A stretch of 64,000 bases of DNA from Photobacterium sp. TY1-4 (GCF_025398175.1 NZ_CP099735.1:1302001-1366000); one strand, 5' to 3'. Shown: positions 9,375 through 18,878, numbered from the stretch's first letter. Notes: generated by a model not told the origin, from the sequence alone. Made by a program: numbers and translations.

Positions 9375-10478
9375 ATGGCTATTGCCATTGCCTTGATTCT
9401 CATTGTGATTGTCTCGGTCCTTTTTCACTTTTACAGTCCGTGGTGGCTGACACCGGCGGCTTCAAACTGGGGTGAAATCGACGATGCCTTGACCCTGACG
9501 ATTGTGATCACCGGGGTATTTTTCATTGGCATCAATTTGCTGATCGCCTGGCTGGTGATCCGCTATCGCCATCAGCCGGGGCGAAAATCCCACTACCAGC
9601 CGGAAAACAAGAAACTCGAAAGCTGGCTGTTCGGCCTCACCGCAATTGGCATTGCCGCACTGCTGGCCCCGGGCCTGGTGGTGTACGGCAAGTTTGTCAG
9701 TGTCCCGGAAGATGCCAAATTCGTTGAAGTGGTCGGGGAGCAATGGCGGTGGAGCTTTCGATTCCCGGGACAGGACGAGCAACTGGGCCAGAGCGATATT
9801 CGTTTTGTCAGCCCCACCAACCCGCTCGGCCTGGACCCGGACGATCCGGCCGCTGCCGATGACAAGGTGATCCTCAGCCCCGAACTGCACCTGCCGCTGT
9901 TTACCCCTTACAAAGTCCTGTTGCGCTCAAAAGATGTATTACACGATTTTAACGTGCCGCAATTTCGCGCCAAGATGGATTTGGTCCCGGGCACCGTCAC
10001 CCATTTCTGGCTGACCCCGACCCGGCGCGGCACGTTCGACATCCTGTGCGCCGAGCTGTGTGGCGTCGGTCATTTCAATATGCGTGGCCGGGTGGTGGTT
10101 GAAGATGACGCCGCTTTCGGTGCCTGGCTGGCCGTCCAGCCCACCTTTGCCGATACCCAACGCCCGCCGGAAGCCGGCGAAGCCACAGATTTAGTCAGCC
10201 TCGGCAAAACCCTGTCACAAGTGAACGGCTGCATCGCATGCCACAGCATCGATGGCAAGCCCGGGGTCGGCCCGTCCTGGCTTGGGTTGTACGGTAAAAC
10301 CGAAACCCTGTCCGATGACACCCAAATCGAGGTGGATGACGCCTACCTGCGCCGCGCCATCCTTAATGCCAATGTCGAAGTCGTCAAAGGCTATCCGGCC
10401 ATTATGCCGGTCTACCAGTTCAGCGATCAGGAAATCGACGCATTGATCGCGTATATCAAAGCGGTCTCCACGCCATAA
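9375..10478 (+). CDS. coxB: Cytochrome c oxidase subunit II fused to cytochrome c
   Basis: Electron entry subunit of an aa3/caa3-type terminal oxidase. The 367-residue protein has two N-terminal membrane helices (residues about 1-20 and 35-62, with a third hydrophobic stretch near 80-100) followed by a periplasmic cupredoxin domain. The CuA site is intact: Cys225, Cys229, His233 and Met236 in CAELCGVGHFNM, with the upstream histidine in HDFNVPQF. A C-terminal c-type cytochrome domain carries the haem motif CIACH (286-290) and a likely axial Met in AIMPVYQF. This fusion lets soluble cytochrome c or a bc1 complex pass electrons directly. First gene of a five-gene operon; the next gene starts 57 bases later. 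Confidence 0.93.
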   Translation: MAIAIALILIVIVSVLFHFYSPWWLTPAASNWGEIDDALTLTIVITGVFFIGINLLIAWLVIRYRHQPGRKSHYQPENKKLESWLFGLTAIGIAALLAPGLVVYGKFVSVPEDAKFVEVVGEQWRWSFRFPGQDEQLGQSDIRFVSPTNPLGLDPDDPAAADDKVILSPELHLPLFTPYKVLLRSKDVLHDFNVPQFRAKMDLVPGTVTHFWLTPTRRGTFDILCAELCGVGHFNMRGRVVVEDDAAFGAWLAVQPTFADTQRPPEAGEATDLVSLGKTLSQVNGCIACHSIDGKPGVGPSWLGLYGKTETLSDDTQIEVDDAYLRRAILNANVEVVKGYPAIMPVYQFSDQEIDALIAYIKAVSTP

Positions 10479-10535
10479 ACCGGAGGCGGTGCCTCAAGTC
10501 AGGACGGGCTCACAGCGAAAGAGAAGGGAGAGATA

Positions 10536-12353
10536 ATGACAGGTTACACAGGGTCGCAACACGGCGACCATCCCCAGTCATTCTGGACCAAATATATCTG
10601 GAGCCAGGATCACAAGGTGATTGCGATTCAGTATTCACTCACCGCGATTGCCATGGGCCTGATCGCCCTGGTGCTCTCCTGGCTGATGCGGCTACAACTC
10701 GGCTTCCCCGGCGTATTCGAGTTCATTGACCCGGAAACCTATTACCAGTCCCTGACCCTGCACGGGATGATCATGGTGGTCTATCTGCTCACCGCCCTGT
10801 TTCTCGGCGGATTCGGTAACTACCTGATCCCGCTGATGGTCGGTGCGCGGGATATGGTATTTCCTTTCCTCAACATGCTTAGCTACTGGTTTTACTTAGT
10901 GGCTTCATTGATTCTGGTGGCGAGTTTTTTTGTCAGCGGCGGCCCGACCGGCGCCGGCTGGACCCTTTACCCGCCGCAGGCCATTTTGCCCGGCACCCCC
11001 GGCACCGACTGGGGCATTGTACTGATGCTGATCTCACTGGCGGTGTTCATTGTTGCCGCCACCATGGGCGGCCTCAATTATGTCACCACCGTGTTGCAGG
11101 CTCGCACCGAAGGGATGACCCTGCTGCGGATGCCGCTGACGGTATGGGGGATTTTCACCGCCTCGATTATGGCGCTGCTGGCATTCCCGGCCCTGCTGGT
11201 CAGCGCGATCATGATGCTGTTTGACAAACTGCTGGGATCGAGCTTTTTCATGCCGGCGATCATGTCGATGGGTCAGCAGGCCGATTACGGCGGTGGCAGC
11301 CCGATCCTGTTCCAGCACCTGTTCTGGTTCTTCGGTCACCCGGAAGTCTATATCGTCGCCCTGCCTGCCTTCGGGATTGTGTCGGATCTGATCAGCATCC
11401 ATGCCCGCAAAAACATCTTCGGCTACAAAATGATGGTCTGGGCCATTGTCGGCATCGCCGCCCTGAGCTTTATCGTCTGGGCGCACCATATGTACGTCAG
11501 CGGAATGAATCCGTATTTTGGCTTCTTCTTTGCCACCACCACCCTGATCATTGCCGTCCCAACGGCGATTAAGGTCTACAACTGGCTGTTCACCCTGTGG
11601 CGCGGCGATATCCATCTCAGCCTGCCGATGCTGTTTGCCATCGCGTTTATCAGCACCTTTATCATCGGCGGCCTGACCGGGCTGTTCCTCGGCAACGTGG
11701 TGGTCGATATTCCGCTCTCCGACACCTACTTTGTGATTGCTCACTTTCATATGGTCATGGGCGTGTCGCCGATCCTGGTGATCTTCGGCGGCATCTATCA
11801 CTGGTATCCGAAAATCACCAGCCGGATGCTGAATCCGGCGATGGGCCATATCCACTTTTGGATCACTTTCCTCGGCACCTATGCGATTTACTTCCCGATG
11901 CACTATCTGGGGATCCTGGGCATGCCACGGCGCTACTACGCCTATGAAGACTACAGCTTTATTCCCGAGTCGGCCCAGACCCTCAATGCATTCATCACCA
12001 TCGCCGCGCTGATTGTCGGGGCCGCCCAGCTGATGTTCCTGTTCAACCTGGCCTGGAGCCTCAAGCACGGCCAGAAAGCTTCAGCCAATCCATGGCGGGC
12101 CACCTCGCTGGAATGGCTGACACCGGACACGCCACCGAAACACGGCAACTGGGGCGAACACCTGCCGGTGGTGTATCGCTGGGCATACGATTTCAGCGTC
12201 CCGGGACACACGGAAGATTACATTCCGCAAACCACCCCGCCGGATGCACCGCAACCTGAACCCGGAGCCGATCCCGAACCTGACGCCGGGGCAGCACCGG
12301 ACCCCGGGCCATTATCCCAAACCGATTTAAGGAGCGGCCATGATGAAACCTGA
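10536..12353 (+). CDS. coxA: Cytochrome c oxidase subunit I
   Basis: Catalytic, proton-pumping subunit that reduces oxygen at a haem-copper centre. The 605-residue protein has about 12 membrane helices and the family signatures: a haem a ligand in LHGMIMVVY, the CuB histidine and cross-linked tyrosine in GHPEVY with its conserved glutamate, the CuB histidine pair in WAHHMY, the K-channel lysine in PTAIKVYNW, the two haem histidines in HFHMVMG, and a D-channel aspartate in GARDMVFPFLNMLSYW. This is a type A oxidase. The C-terminal ~40 residues are an unusual proline/aspartate-rich tail. A GAGAAGGGAGAG ribosome binding site precedes the ATG. Its end overlaps the next gene by 14 bases. Confidence 0.95.
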   Translation: MTGYTGSQHGDHPQSFWTKYIWSQDHKVIAIQYSLTAIAMGLIALVLSWLMRLQLGFPGVFEFIDPETYYQSLTLHGMIMVVYLLTALFLGGFGNYLIPLMVGARDMVFPFLNMLSYWFYLVASLILVASFFVSGGPTGAGWTLYPPQAILPGTPGTDWGIVLMLISLAVFIVAATMGGLNYVTTVLQARTEGMTLLRMPLTVWGIFTASIMALLAFPALLVSAIMMLFDKLLGSSFFMPAIMSMGQQADYGGGSPILFQHLFWFFGHPEVYIVALPAFGIVSDLISIHARKNIFGYKMMVWAIVGIAALSFIVWAHHMYVSGMNPYFGFFFATTTLIIAVPTAIKVYNWLFTLWRGDIHLSLPMLFAIAFISTFIIGGLTGLFLGNVVVDIPLSDTYFVIAHFHMVMGVSPILVIFGGIYHWYPKITSRMLNPAMGHIHFWITFLGTYAIYFPMHYLGILGMPRRYYAYEDYSFIPESAQTLNAFITIAALIVGAAQLMFLFNLAWSLKHGQKASANPWRATSLEWLTPDTPPKHGNWGEHLPVVYRWAYDFSVPGHTEDYIPQTTPPDAPQPEPGADPEPDAGAAPDPGPLSQTDLRSGHDET

Positions 12354-12960
12354 TCCCCGCACCACGCCGGCCCGAGCCACCCCAACCCTGAGTCCGGACG
12401 GCGATCGCGCATTTGCTCCCCCCATCCGGCGGGCGCCCGCTTCGGCCGGGGTGTGGCTGCTGATGGCCGTGATCACCGTGATGTTTTTCCTGTTCACCGT
12501 CGCCTACCGGATCCGGATGAACCTCAGCGACTGGCAGCCGATGAGCGAGCCGTGGCAACTCGGCGTCAGTACCGTGCTGCTGGTGCTGAGTTGCGTCGCG
12601 TTGCATCTGTGTTGTCGCAAAGCCGCACTGCTGCCTTCTCTGACAGCCTGCCGTTCGCTGCTGCAACTGGCGGTCGGCCTGACACTGGGATTCGTGCTGG
12701 CCCAATTGTGGGTCTGGCAGCAACTGCTTACCCTGAACATCCGGGTCGGGCACAACCCGGCCAACAGCTTTTTCTACCTGCTTACCGGGCTGCACGGCGT
12801 GCATATACTGGGCGGGCTGGTTGCCCTCGGCTGGGTGATCTATCACGCCGGTACCCGTCACGGCGACGCCCTCTACCCGTCGCTGCGCTTATGTGCCCGC
12901 TACTGGCACTTCTTGCTGCTGATCTGGTTATTTTTACTGGGCCTGTTCCGACTGACCTAA
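12340..12960 (+). CDS. Cytochrome c oxidase subunit III-like protein (first copy)
   Basis: A 206-residue membrane protein of the haem-copper oxidase subunit III family with about five hydrophobic helices. It keeps subunit III hallmarks such as NSFFYLLTGLHGVHILGG and a C-terminal RYWHFLLLIWLFLLGL helix. The first ~30 residues are hydrophilic and proline-rich. The start overlaps coxA by 14 bases and is preceded by AAGGAGCGG, so the two are translationally linked. Why the operon keeps two subunit III-like proteins is not clear; in other gammaproteobacterial oxidase operons a similar pair occurs. It may hold the oxidase together or aid its assembly. Confidence 0.85.
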   Translation: MMKPDPRTTPARATPTLSPDGDRAFAPPIRRAPASAGVWLLMAVITVMFFLFTVAYRIRMNLSDWQPMSEPWQLGVSTVLLVLSCVALHLCCRKAALLPSLTACRSLLQLAVGLTLGFVLAQLWVWQQLLTLNIRVGHNPANSFFYLLTGLHGVHILGGLVALGWVIYHAGTRHGDALYPSLRLCARYWHFLLLIWLFLLGLFRLT

Positions 12961-12973
12961 GAGGTACACCACC

Positions 12974-13663
12974 ATGAACTCTCCTTCGCCCCGTCACGGG
13001 GAAAGCACCGCCCAAACCGGACCATGGGCCAGCATCGTCAACGACTTCTCAGCCGACCGGGCGGTCTATCCGATTTCGCCCTTCAAAGCCATGATGTGGC
13101 TGTTTCTGCTCAGTGACATCTTCGTGTTCGGCTGCTTTCTGACCGGCTACATGGCGGTGCGGATCACCACCACTACCCCCTGGCCGATCCCCAGTGAAGT
13201 GTTCGCCCTCACCATCGGCGGGCAGAGTATTCCGCTGATCCTCATCGCGATCATGACCTTCATCCTGATCACCAGCAGCGGCACCATGGCGATGGCGGTC
13301 AATGCCGGTTATCGGCGTAAGCGCAACCAGGCAGCCCTGCTGATGGTGATCACCGCCCTGTTCGGCGCTAGTTTCGTCGGCATGCAGGCGTTTGAGTGGA
13401 GCAAACTGATTGAAGAAGGCGTCCGTCCCTGGGGCAATGAAACCGGTGCCGCCCAGTTCGGCGCCAGCTTTTTCATGATCACCGGCTTTCACGGCCTGCA
13501 TGTCAGTGTCGGAGTCATTTACCTGTTGATTGTCGCCGGGAAAGTCTGGCGCGGCGATTATGATCGCCGCGGCAATTACGAAATCGTGGAGATCGCCGGA
13601 CTGTACTGGCACTTCGTGGACCTGGTGTGGGTCTTTATCTTTGCCTTTTTCTACTTGTGGTAG
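12974..13663 (+). CDS. coxC: Cytochrome c oxidase subunit III
   Basis: A 229-residue membrane subunit of the oxidase. It has the conserved start of a subunit III helix bundle (KAMMWLFLLSDIFVFGCFL), a loop with EEGVRPWGN, and the strong family stretches FMITGFHGLHVSVG and LYWHFVDLVWVFIFAFFYL near the C-terminus. Subunit III is not catalytic but stabilises the proton-uptake path of subunit I. A GAGG ribosome binding site sits before the ATG, 13 bases after the preceding gene. The stop codon TAG is part of the ribosome binding site TAGGAGG of the next gene. Confidence 0.9.
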   Translation: MNSPSPRHGESTAQTGPWASIVNDFSADRAVYPISPFKAMMWLFLLSDIFVFGCFLTGYMAVRITTTTPWPIPSEVFALTIGGQSIPLILIAIMTFILITSSGTMAMAVNAGYRRKRNQAALLMVITALFGASFVGMQAFEWSKLIEEGVRPWGNETGAAQFGASFFMITGFHGLHVSVGVIYLLIVAGKVWRGDYDRRGNYEIVEIAGLYWHFVDLVWVFIFAFFYLW

Positions 13664-13671
13664 GAGGCCCT

Positions 13672-14037
13672 ATGAGCCCGTCACATTCCGACTCAGTCGA
13701 ACACAAACAACAGCACCCGATCAGCCTGTATTTCAAAATCTGGGGCCTGCTGTTCCTCCTCAGTACCCTGTCATATCTGGTGGACTACTTCCACCTCGAA
13801 GGGTTGCTGCGCTGGAGCCTGATTTTGATTTTCATGATCCTCAAAGCCGGGCTGATTGCGAGCGTCTTCATGCATATGCGGTGGGAGCGGCTGGCACTGG
13901 TGTACACCATTTTCCTGCCGCCGCTGGTCCTGCTGGTGCTGGTCGCGCTGATGGTCAGTGAAGCCGATTATATTTTCCAGTTGCGGGAGCTGTTCTTCCA
14001 TGAAGCGCCGTTTGTGCCGCACTCAGTCGGCCACTAA
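13672..14037 (+). CDS. coxD: Cytochrome c oxidase subunit IV
   Basis: A 121-residue protein with three membrane helices, of the bacterial subunit IV family (COX4_pro/CyoD-like). The central stretch FMILKAGLIASVFMHMRWER, with a conserved lysine and a histidine in a membrane helix, is typical. I start it at the ATG at 13672, 8 bases after the subunit III stop, because GGAGG lies directly in front; a longer frame from 13627 would overlap subunit III. Last gene of the operon. Confidence 0.88.
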   Translation: MSPSHSDSVEHKQQHPISLYFKIWGLLFLLSTLSYLVDYFHLEGLLRWSLILIFMILKAGLIASVFMHMRWERLALVYTIFLPPLVLLVLVALMVSEADYIFQLRELFFHEAPFVPHSVGH

Positions 14038-14086
14038 ATCCCGCATCCCCAGGTATATCCGTGACGAATGGAGATCATTCAACAAG

Positions 14087-14111
14087 CCGCAGCCCCATTA
14101 CGGGGCTGCGG
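14087..14111. terminator. Strong hairpin after the oxidase operon
   Basis: CCGCAGCCCC and GGGGCTGCGG form a 10-bp stem with a five-base loop 50 bases after coxD. No T-run follows on the plus strand, so it may mainly protect mRNA ends or act with another factor; it lies between convergent genes. Confidence 0.5.
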
Positions 14112-14149
14112 AACTCGGGGGAATTTAGGACAGATTTAGGGCACGTTTA

Positions 14150-14707
14150 TTAGGGCATGGTGCGTTTCATTTTCGCCCATTGATTTTGCAGGCTGATCAA
14201 CCAGTGCGGCGGGGCCTTGCCGGTCCCGGCTGGTTTCAGTTTGTCATGGGCCAGCGTGACATTGGCCAGGGTGAGCTCCTGGTTCGGCTCTACATCCACC
14301 ATCAACACATGTTGACCGGCACTCAGCACCTGTTTAAAGCGGCGAAACTGATAGTGCAACTCCTGGATCCCGAACAATCCACCTTCCCAGGTGATAAATC
14401 CCAGCATCACGATCGCCAGCATGATAAACGGCAGCCAGCCGACCGCCGCCACCGCGCCGGAAAAATACGCAACCAGCAGGACGAGCACGGCGGCCACGAC
14501 ACCGATCACCGCGCCGATTTCGGTTGAGTGGACAATATCGTTCCGCATAAAAGATTTCACCGGATGAAGATGATGATGGCTGGAGACGTCGGCATCCTTG
14601 TCGGTCAACACATGAATTTGCGGCGGGCTGATCCCACTGAGCTCCAGCTCATATTCCACTAATTCAAGATCGTCCAGGTCATCGCTGATATAAAAGACTC
14701 GCTTCAT
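14150..14707 (-). CDS. Conserved membrane protein of unknown function
   Basis: A 185-residue protein of a type I recall as conserved in Vibrionaceae but without an established function. It starts MKRVFYISDDLDDLELVEYE, a charged cytoplasmic part that looks like a small alpha/beta domain, followed by a His-rich patch (SSHHHLHPVKS) and two membrane helices (about residues 65-85 and 90-110), then a cytoplasmic tail with GGLFGIQELHYQFRRFK. The ATG at 14707 is chosen because AGGAG lies in front; the frame is open further upstream to 14788. Such proteins are often mislabelled as NAD/FAD-utilising enzymes; I see no nucleotide-binding motif. Convergent with the oxidase operon. Confidence 0.7.
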   Translation of the reverse strand: MKRVFYISDDLDDLELVEYELELSGISPPQIHVLTDKDADVSSHHHLHPVKSFMRNDIVHSTEIGAVIGVVAAVLVLLVAYFSGAVAAVGWLPFIMLAIVMLGFITWEGGLFGIQELHYQFRRFKQVLSAGQHVLMVDVEPNQELTLANVTLAHDKLKPAGTGKAPPHWLISLQNQWAKMKRTMP

Positions 14708-14953
14708 GATGGACTCCTGACAAGGCCGTGCAGGCCCCGAATTTGATGACCTGAACGCCTGGATCACAAACAATGACAGCGTTTGCACACTGACAGATGC
14801 TTTACAACATAAAACACTGCTTACCCTTCAATTTTACTACAGCTTCAGCAATTCATTTCGACCAAAAAGTAACCTCTGACATTTTCCTAACATCGGCCGC
14901 CGGGCCTTGCTCTATCATTGACCGATCTATGTTTAACGAAATCTCCGACTGTT

Positions 14954-15148
14954 ATGAAAAAGCGTAATGTCTTCAGCCTATTGCTTATCTCCGGTTTACT
15001 GGGCGGCTGTCAGCTGACCCATGTGGCAGGGGAAGTAGACGGGGTGAAAATCCGGGCGACCACAGAGCAACAAGAAAGCCACGACCGCGACCACCACAGC
15101 CACGGCTCATTCTGTCCACCGGGACAAGCGAAAAAAGGCAACTGCTAA
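14954..15148 (+). CDS. Small lipoprotein
   Basis: A 64-residue predicted lipoprotein. The ATG at 14954 gives MKKRNVFSLLLISGLLGGCQ, a short signal sequence with a lipobox LGGC, so the mature protein would be about 44 residues anchored by its cysteine. The mature part is hydrophilic, ends in a His-rich stretch (HDRDHHSHGSF) and a CPPGQAKKGNC tail with two more cysteines, which could bind a metal; that is inference. It is not linked to neighbours. A GC-rich hairpin without a T-run follows at about 15160-15176. Confidence 0.65.
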   Translation: MKKRNVFSLLLISGLLGGCQLTHVAGEVDGVKIRATTEQQESHDRDHHSHGSFCPPGQAKKGNC

Positions 15149-15249
15149 CCTTCGGTTCCGGCCCGGCGGCCGGTTTCATCCATGCATTCACTCGTGTGTT
15201 CACATGGAAGAGCCCGACCGCCAGCCCGCTTCAGACAAGTGCCTAACGG

Positions 15250-16509
15250 TTAACCGGCATAGCGGAAGACATCCAGCCCGGCCGGATCGATATCGGTCTC
15301 CTGACCGCTGACAATATCCGCCAGCAACCGTGCAGAGCCGCAGGCCATGGTCCAACCCAGCGTACCGTGGCCAGTATTGGTGAACAGATTGGTGTAGGTT
15401 GTTTTGCCGATCACCGGCGTACCGTCCGGCGTCATCGGCCGCAGGCCACTCCAGTATTCCGCCTTGACAATATCACCACCATTCGGGAACAGATCCTGGA
15501 TCACCATGGCAATGGTCGCCTTACGCTTTTCCGCCAGACTGAAATCATAACCGGCCAGCTCGGCCGTACCCGCCACCCGGATCCGATCATCAAACCGAGT
15601 CATGGCCACTTTATAGGTCTCATCCATCACCGTGGACACCGGTGCCGCGGCAGCATCTGCAATCGGCATCGTTAGCGAGTAGCCTTTGACCGGATAAACC
15701 GGGATCGACATCCCCAACGGAGCCAGCAAAGCGGCCGAGTAACTCCCCAGCGCCACCACATAGGCATCGGCTTTCAATTCACCGGCCGAGGTTGAAATCG
15801 AGGTAATTTTGCCATGTTGCTGATTCAGGCGCGTCACCTGAGTCTCAAACAGAAAACGTACCCCGGCCTGTTGGGCCAGCTCAGTGAGTTGCTGGCAGAA
15901 CAGGTAGCAATCTCCGGTTTCATCATCGGGCAGGCGCAAGCCGCCGACAATTTTGTCTTTCACCTGCGCCAGCGCGGGCTCCGCGGCAATACAACCGGCC
16001 ACATCCAGCTCTTCAAAACGCGTGCCGCTCTCGGCCAGCACCTGAATATCTTTGACCACCGCGTCCACCTGGGCCTGGGTACGAAACACCTGCAACGTGC
16101 CCTGCTGGCGGCCTTCGTAGTTCAAGCCCTGCTGCTCCCGGCGCAGATCGAGCAGACACTCGCGGCTGTAGTTGGCAATCCGCAACATTCTGGCCTTGTT
16201 GATCTGGTATTTATCGGGGCTACAGTTGGCCAGCATTTTCGCGGCCCACAGATAAAGCTCCGGCGAAACGGAAGGTTTGACCTTCAGCGGCGCATGTTTC
16301 TGCATCAGCCATTTCATCGCTTTGACCGGAATGCCCGGGGCCGCCCACGGGGACGAATAGCCGTAAGAGATCTGTCCGGCATTGGCAAAGCTGGTTTCCT
16401 CGGCGCTGCGCGACTGACGATCCACCACAGTGACGTCATGACCGGCCTTGGCGAGATACCAGGCGGAGGTGAGTCCCACCACACCACTTCCTAAAACAAT
16501 CACTTCCAT
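15250..16509 (-). CDS. dadA: D-amino acid dehydrogenase small subunit
   Basis: FAD-dependent oxidase-type dehydrogenase that deaminates D-amino acids, mainly D-alanine, to keto acids and passes electrons to the respiratory chain at the inner membrane. The 419-residue length is that of the DadA family. The FAD-binding Rossmann motif is at the N-terminus (VIVLGSGVVGLTSAWYLAKAG), followed by the typical SFANAGQISYGYSSPWA. The C-terminal FAD-binding stretch includes SGLRPMTPDGTPVIG and NTGHGTLGWTMACGS. The gene is divergent from a LysR gene 114 bases away, which is its likely regulator. No alanine racemase (dadX) is next to it. Confidence 0.93.
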   Translation of the reverse strand: MEVIVLGSGVVGLTSAWYLAKAGHDVTVVDRQSRSAEETSFANAGQISYGYSSPWAAPGIPVKAMKWLMQKHAPLKVKPSVSPELYLWAAKMLANCSPDKYQINKARMLRIANYSRECLLDLRREQQGLNYEGRQQGTLQVFRTQAQVDAVVKDIQVLAESGTRFEELDVAGCIAAEPALAQVKDKIVGGLRLPDDETGDCYLFCQQLTELAQQAGVRFLFETQVTRLNQQHGKITSISTSAGELKADAYVVALGSYSAALLAPLGMSIPVYPVKGYSLTMPIADAAAAPVSTVMDETYKVAMTRFDDRIRVAGTAELAGYDFSLAEKRKATIAMVIQDLFPNGGDIVKAEYWSGLRPMTPDGTPVIGKTTYTNLFTNTGHGTLGWTMACGSARLLADIVSGQETDIDPAGLDVFRYAG

Positions 16510-16623
16510 CGACGGCTTACCTTATCTGTTCGTTTTGAGAATAAAGCGGAGCATGCGCGATTTACATTTGCATAACAATCGATAATATTTAGCAGCAGTG
16601 TTTAGTTTTTCTAAAGGCAAGCC

Positions 16624-17553
16624 ATGTCATCCTCCACCTCACCTCTCGCCGGTTCGACCCTGTCCGGCCTCGCGACCTTCAACATCGCGGCCCGCTACGG
16701 CAGCTTCACGCAGGCTGCCGAGCATCTGCACATCACCACCGGCGCGATCAGTCAGCAGATCCGCCAATTGGAGCAACAATTAAACCTGACTTTATTCGAA
16801 CGCCATTCCCGCGGCATCCGTTTAACCGACAAGGGGCAGCAACTCTATCAGGTTGTCAGCCAGAGCCTCAGCGACATCAGCGACACCCTGGCCCGCCTGC
16901 AACAGCCGGACCCGGAAGGTGAGGTCCGGCTCAAGCTCACCCCATCCTTCGCCTACAAATGGCTGGTGCCGAGACTTCAGGATTTCTATCAGCAGTATCC
17001 GGACATCAACGTCCAGATCTTTGCCGAAGGTGCCCTGGTGGACCATCAGGACACCAGCGTCGATCTGGTGATCGATTACTGCCGTCAGCCGCATACCACC
17101 GGCACCCTGCTGATGAGCGAGTATTTACTCCCGGTGATGAGCCCGGCCTACCGGGACAAGTTCGACTGGCAATCGGCGGATTGCTGGCGCCAGGTGGTGC
17201 TGCTGCACGACGCCATGCCCTGGCGCGATGCCCGGCCGGATTATGAGTGGCATCACTGGTTTCAAAAAATGGGACTGCAGGCCAACAGCCAGAAGGGGCA
17301 CTACTTTAACCGCACCGATATGGCAATGGCCGCAGCCGAAGCCGGACTGGGCGTCGCCATGGCCCGCGGGGCTCTGCTTCGGGAAGATTTGAACAACGGC
17401 AAGTTGGTCTCACCGTTTGAGGCCATTCCGGCCAAAGCCGGTTACTACCTGATCCAGCACCGGCACGGTCAGGCGATTGGCTGTTTTATCGACTGGCTTC
17501 GTGAAGCCGCCCGAAATCAGGCAAATGCAACCGAGAGCAGTGCCGGAAGTTAG
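16624..17553 (+). CDS. LysR-family regulator, GcvA/DsdC-like
   Basis: A 309-residue transcription factor. The N-terminal winged helix (about 15-75) has the LysR pattern FNIAARYGSFTQAAEHLHIT followed by GAISQQIRQLEQQL and LFERHSRGIRLTDKGQQL. The rest is an effector-binding domain with FAYKWLVPRLQDFYQQYPDI, most like the GcvA subgroup. Because it is divergent from dadA with a short shared promoter region, it probably controls D-amino acid catabolism; that is inference from position. The ATG at 16624 is preceded by AAAGGCAAG. Confidence 0.88.
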   Translation: MSSSTSPLAGSTLSGLATFNIAARYGSFTQAAEHLHITTGAISQQIRQLEQQLNLTLFERHSRGIRLTDKGQQLYQVVSQSLSDISDTLARLQQPDPEGEVRLKLTPSFAYKWLVPRLQDFYQQYPDINVQIFAEGALVDHQDTSVDLVIDYCRQPHTTGTLLMSEYLLPVMSPAYRDKFDWQSADCWRQVVLLHDAMPWRDARPDYEWHHWFQKMGLQANSQKGHYFNRTDMAMAAAEAGLGVAMARGALLREDLNNGKLVSPFEAIPAKAGYYLIQHRHGQAIGCFIDWLREAARNQANATESSAGS

Positions 17554-17699
17554 ACGCCAGATCACACTCTGACGCATTCACCGTCGCCCCCGGCTCGGCT
17601 TATTGAGACATTCGTTTACAATGTAAATCAAATTTCATATCTCCGCCGGTGTGAGCGCCGCGCGGTCATCGGAGCACCAAGGGATTCAGGAGCACAGTG

Positions 17700-18809
17700 A
17701 TGGAAAACTACTCTGAAAGTGAACGGGTGATCCGCCGCCTATATGAAATCACCAGCCGCTATGATCAGGGCTTCGACGCTCAGATCCAGTCGCTGCTCAA
17801 GATGGGGCTTGAGCGTTTTCAGCTGGACATCGGCATCCTGTCGCGGGTCGAAAACGGCGTCTATACCGTGGTCCAGTGTGTCTGCCCGCAAGGGGTACCA
17901 CTCCAACCGGGCGACAATTTTGCCCTGGGCAGTACTTACTGCTCCGTGACCTGCCGGACCGATCATCCGGTGGCGATAGAGTATGTCAAAGCAAGCGATG
18001 AACTCGGCCAGCATCCGGCCTATCGCGAGTTCCAGCTCGAATCCTACATCGGCATCCCGATCCGTTGCCAGGGCGAGTTATACGGCACCCTCAACTTCTC
18101 CAGCGCCGCCCCCTACCCGCGTCAGTTTCACGACATCGACATCGACTCCCTCCAGCTGATGGCGTCCTGGATTGAAGTCGAGCTGATCCGCCGCCAGCAG
18201 GAAGCCGAGCTCATTGCGCTGAATGAGAAACTGCAGGAACAAGCCAGGACCGACAGCCTCACCAAACTACCCAACCGCCGCAGTCTGTTTAAACATTTGC
18301 AGCAAGCAATGCCGCGGGTCAACCGGGATGGCCGGGCATCCAGCATTGTGCTCATCGATATTGACCACTTCAAAAAAATCAATGACCGATTCGGCCATCA
18401 GAGCGGCGACCTGGCGCTGATTGCGATCGCCACCTGCCTGCAGGAGCACTTGCGCCCACAAGATTTCGTCGCCCGCTACGGCGGGGAAGAGTTCACCCTC
18501 TGGCTGCCGGACACCTCGCTAACGGAAACGCAGGCAATCTGCCGCCGGTTATTAACGGCCGTGTCATCCATCTCGGTGCTCAATACCCAAATCACCACCA
18601 GCCTGGGAATCTGCCATTTCCAGTGTGACGGCAGCTTTCAGAGCAATCTCAACGGCCTGCTCGACAAGCTCATCAGCTACGCCGACCAATCGCTTTATGC
18701 TGCTAAACAGAACGGCCGCAACCGGATGGAGTGGGTAAACGTGACCGTGTCACGCGAGATCGTGGAAACCGAAAGCTCCACAGCAGAAATTAATCCGATG
18801 CTGGTGTGA
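17700..18809 (+). CDS. GAF-GGDEF diguanylate cyclase
   Basis: A 369-residue cytoplasmic enzyme predicted to make c-di-GMP. A GAF sensor domain spans about residues 20-165 (with LGSTYCSVTCRTDHPV and YIGIPIRCQGELYGTLNF), then a short coiled linker and a GGDEF domain from about 190. The active site is intact as GGEEF in ARYGGEEFTLWLP. The inhibitory RxxD site is present as RPQD at the expected distance, so product feedback is likely. I place the start at the ATG at 17700, seven bases after AGGAG; a GTG three bases earlier is possible. No partner gene is adjacent, and a terminator follows. Confidence 0.92.
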   Translation: MENYSESERVIRRLYEITSRYDQGFDAQIQSLLKMGLERFQLDIGILSRVENGVYTVVQCVCPQGVPLQPGDNFALGSTYCSVTCRTDHPVAIEYVKASDELGQHPAYREFQLESYIGIPIRCQGELYGTLNFSSAAPYPRQFHDIDIDSLQLMASWIEVELIRRQQEAELIALNEKLQEQARTDSLTKLPNRRSLFKHLQQAMPRVNRDGRASSIVLIDIDHFKKINDRFGHQSGDLALIAIATCLQEHLRPQDFVARYGGEEFTLWLPDTSLTETQAICRRLLTAVSSISVLNTQITTSLGICHFQCDGSFQSNLNGLLDKLISYADQSLYAAKQNGRNRMEWVNVTVSREIVETESSTAEINPMLV

Positions 18810-18878
18810 TGAATAGAAGCAACTGCCGACAGGCGACTGGACGGCCAATCGCCCTCCATTGAGCGATGATCATTGATG

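Noticed and set aside
9140..9475. 111-codon frame before coxB
   Set aside because: Overlaps the real start of coxB in another frame and has shadow-like composition.
11034..12068. 344-codon minus frame opposite coxA
   Set aside because: Antisense shadow; Gln/His/Asp-rich composition typical of reversed membrane protein codons.
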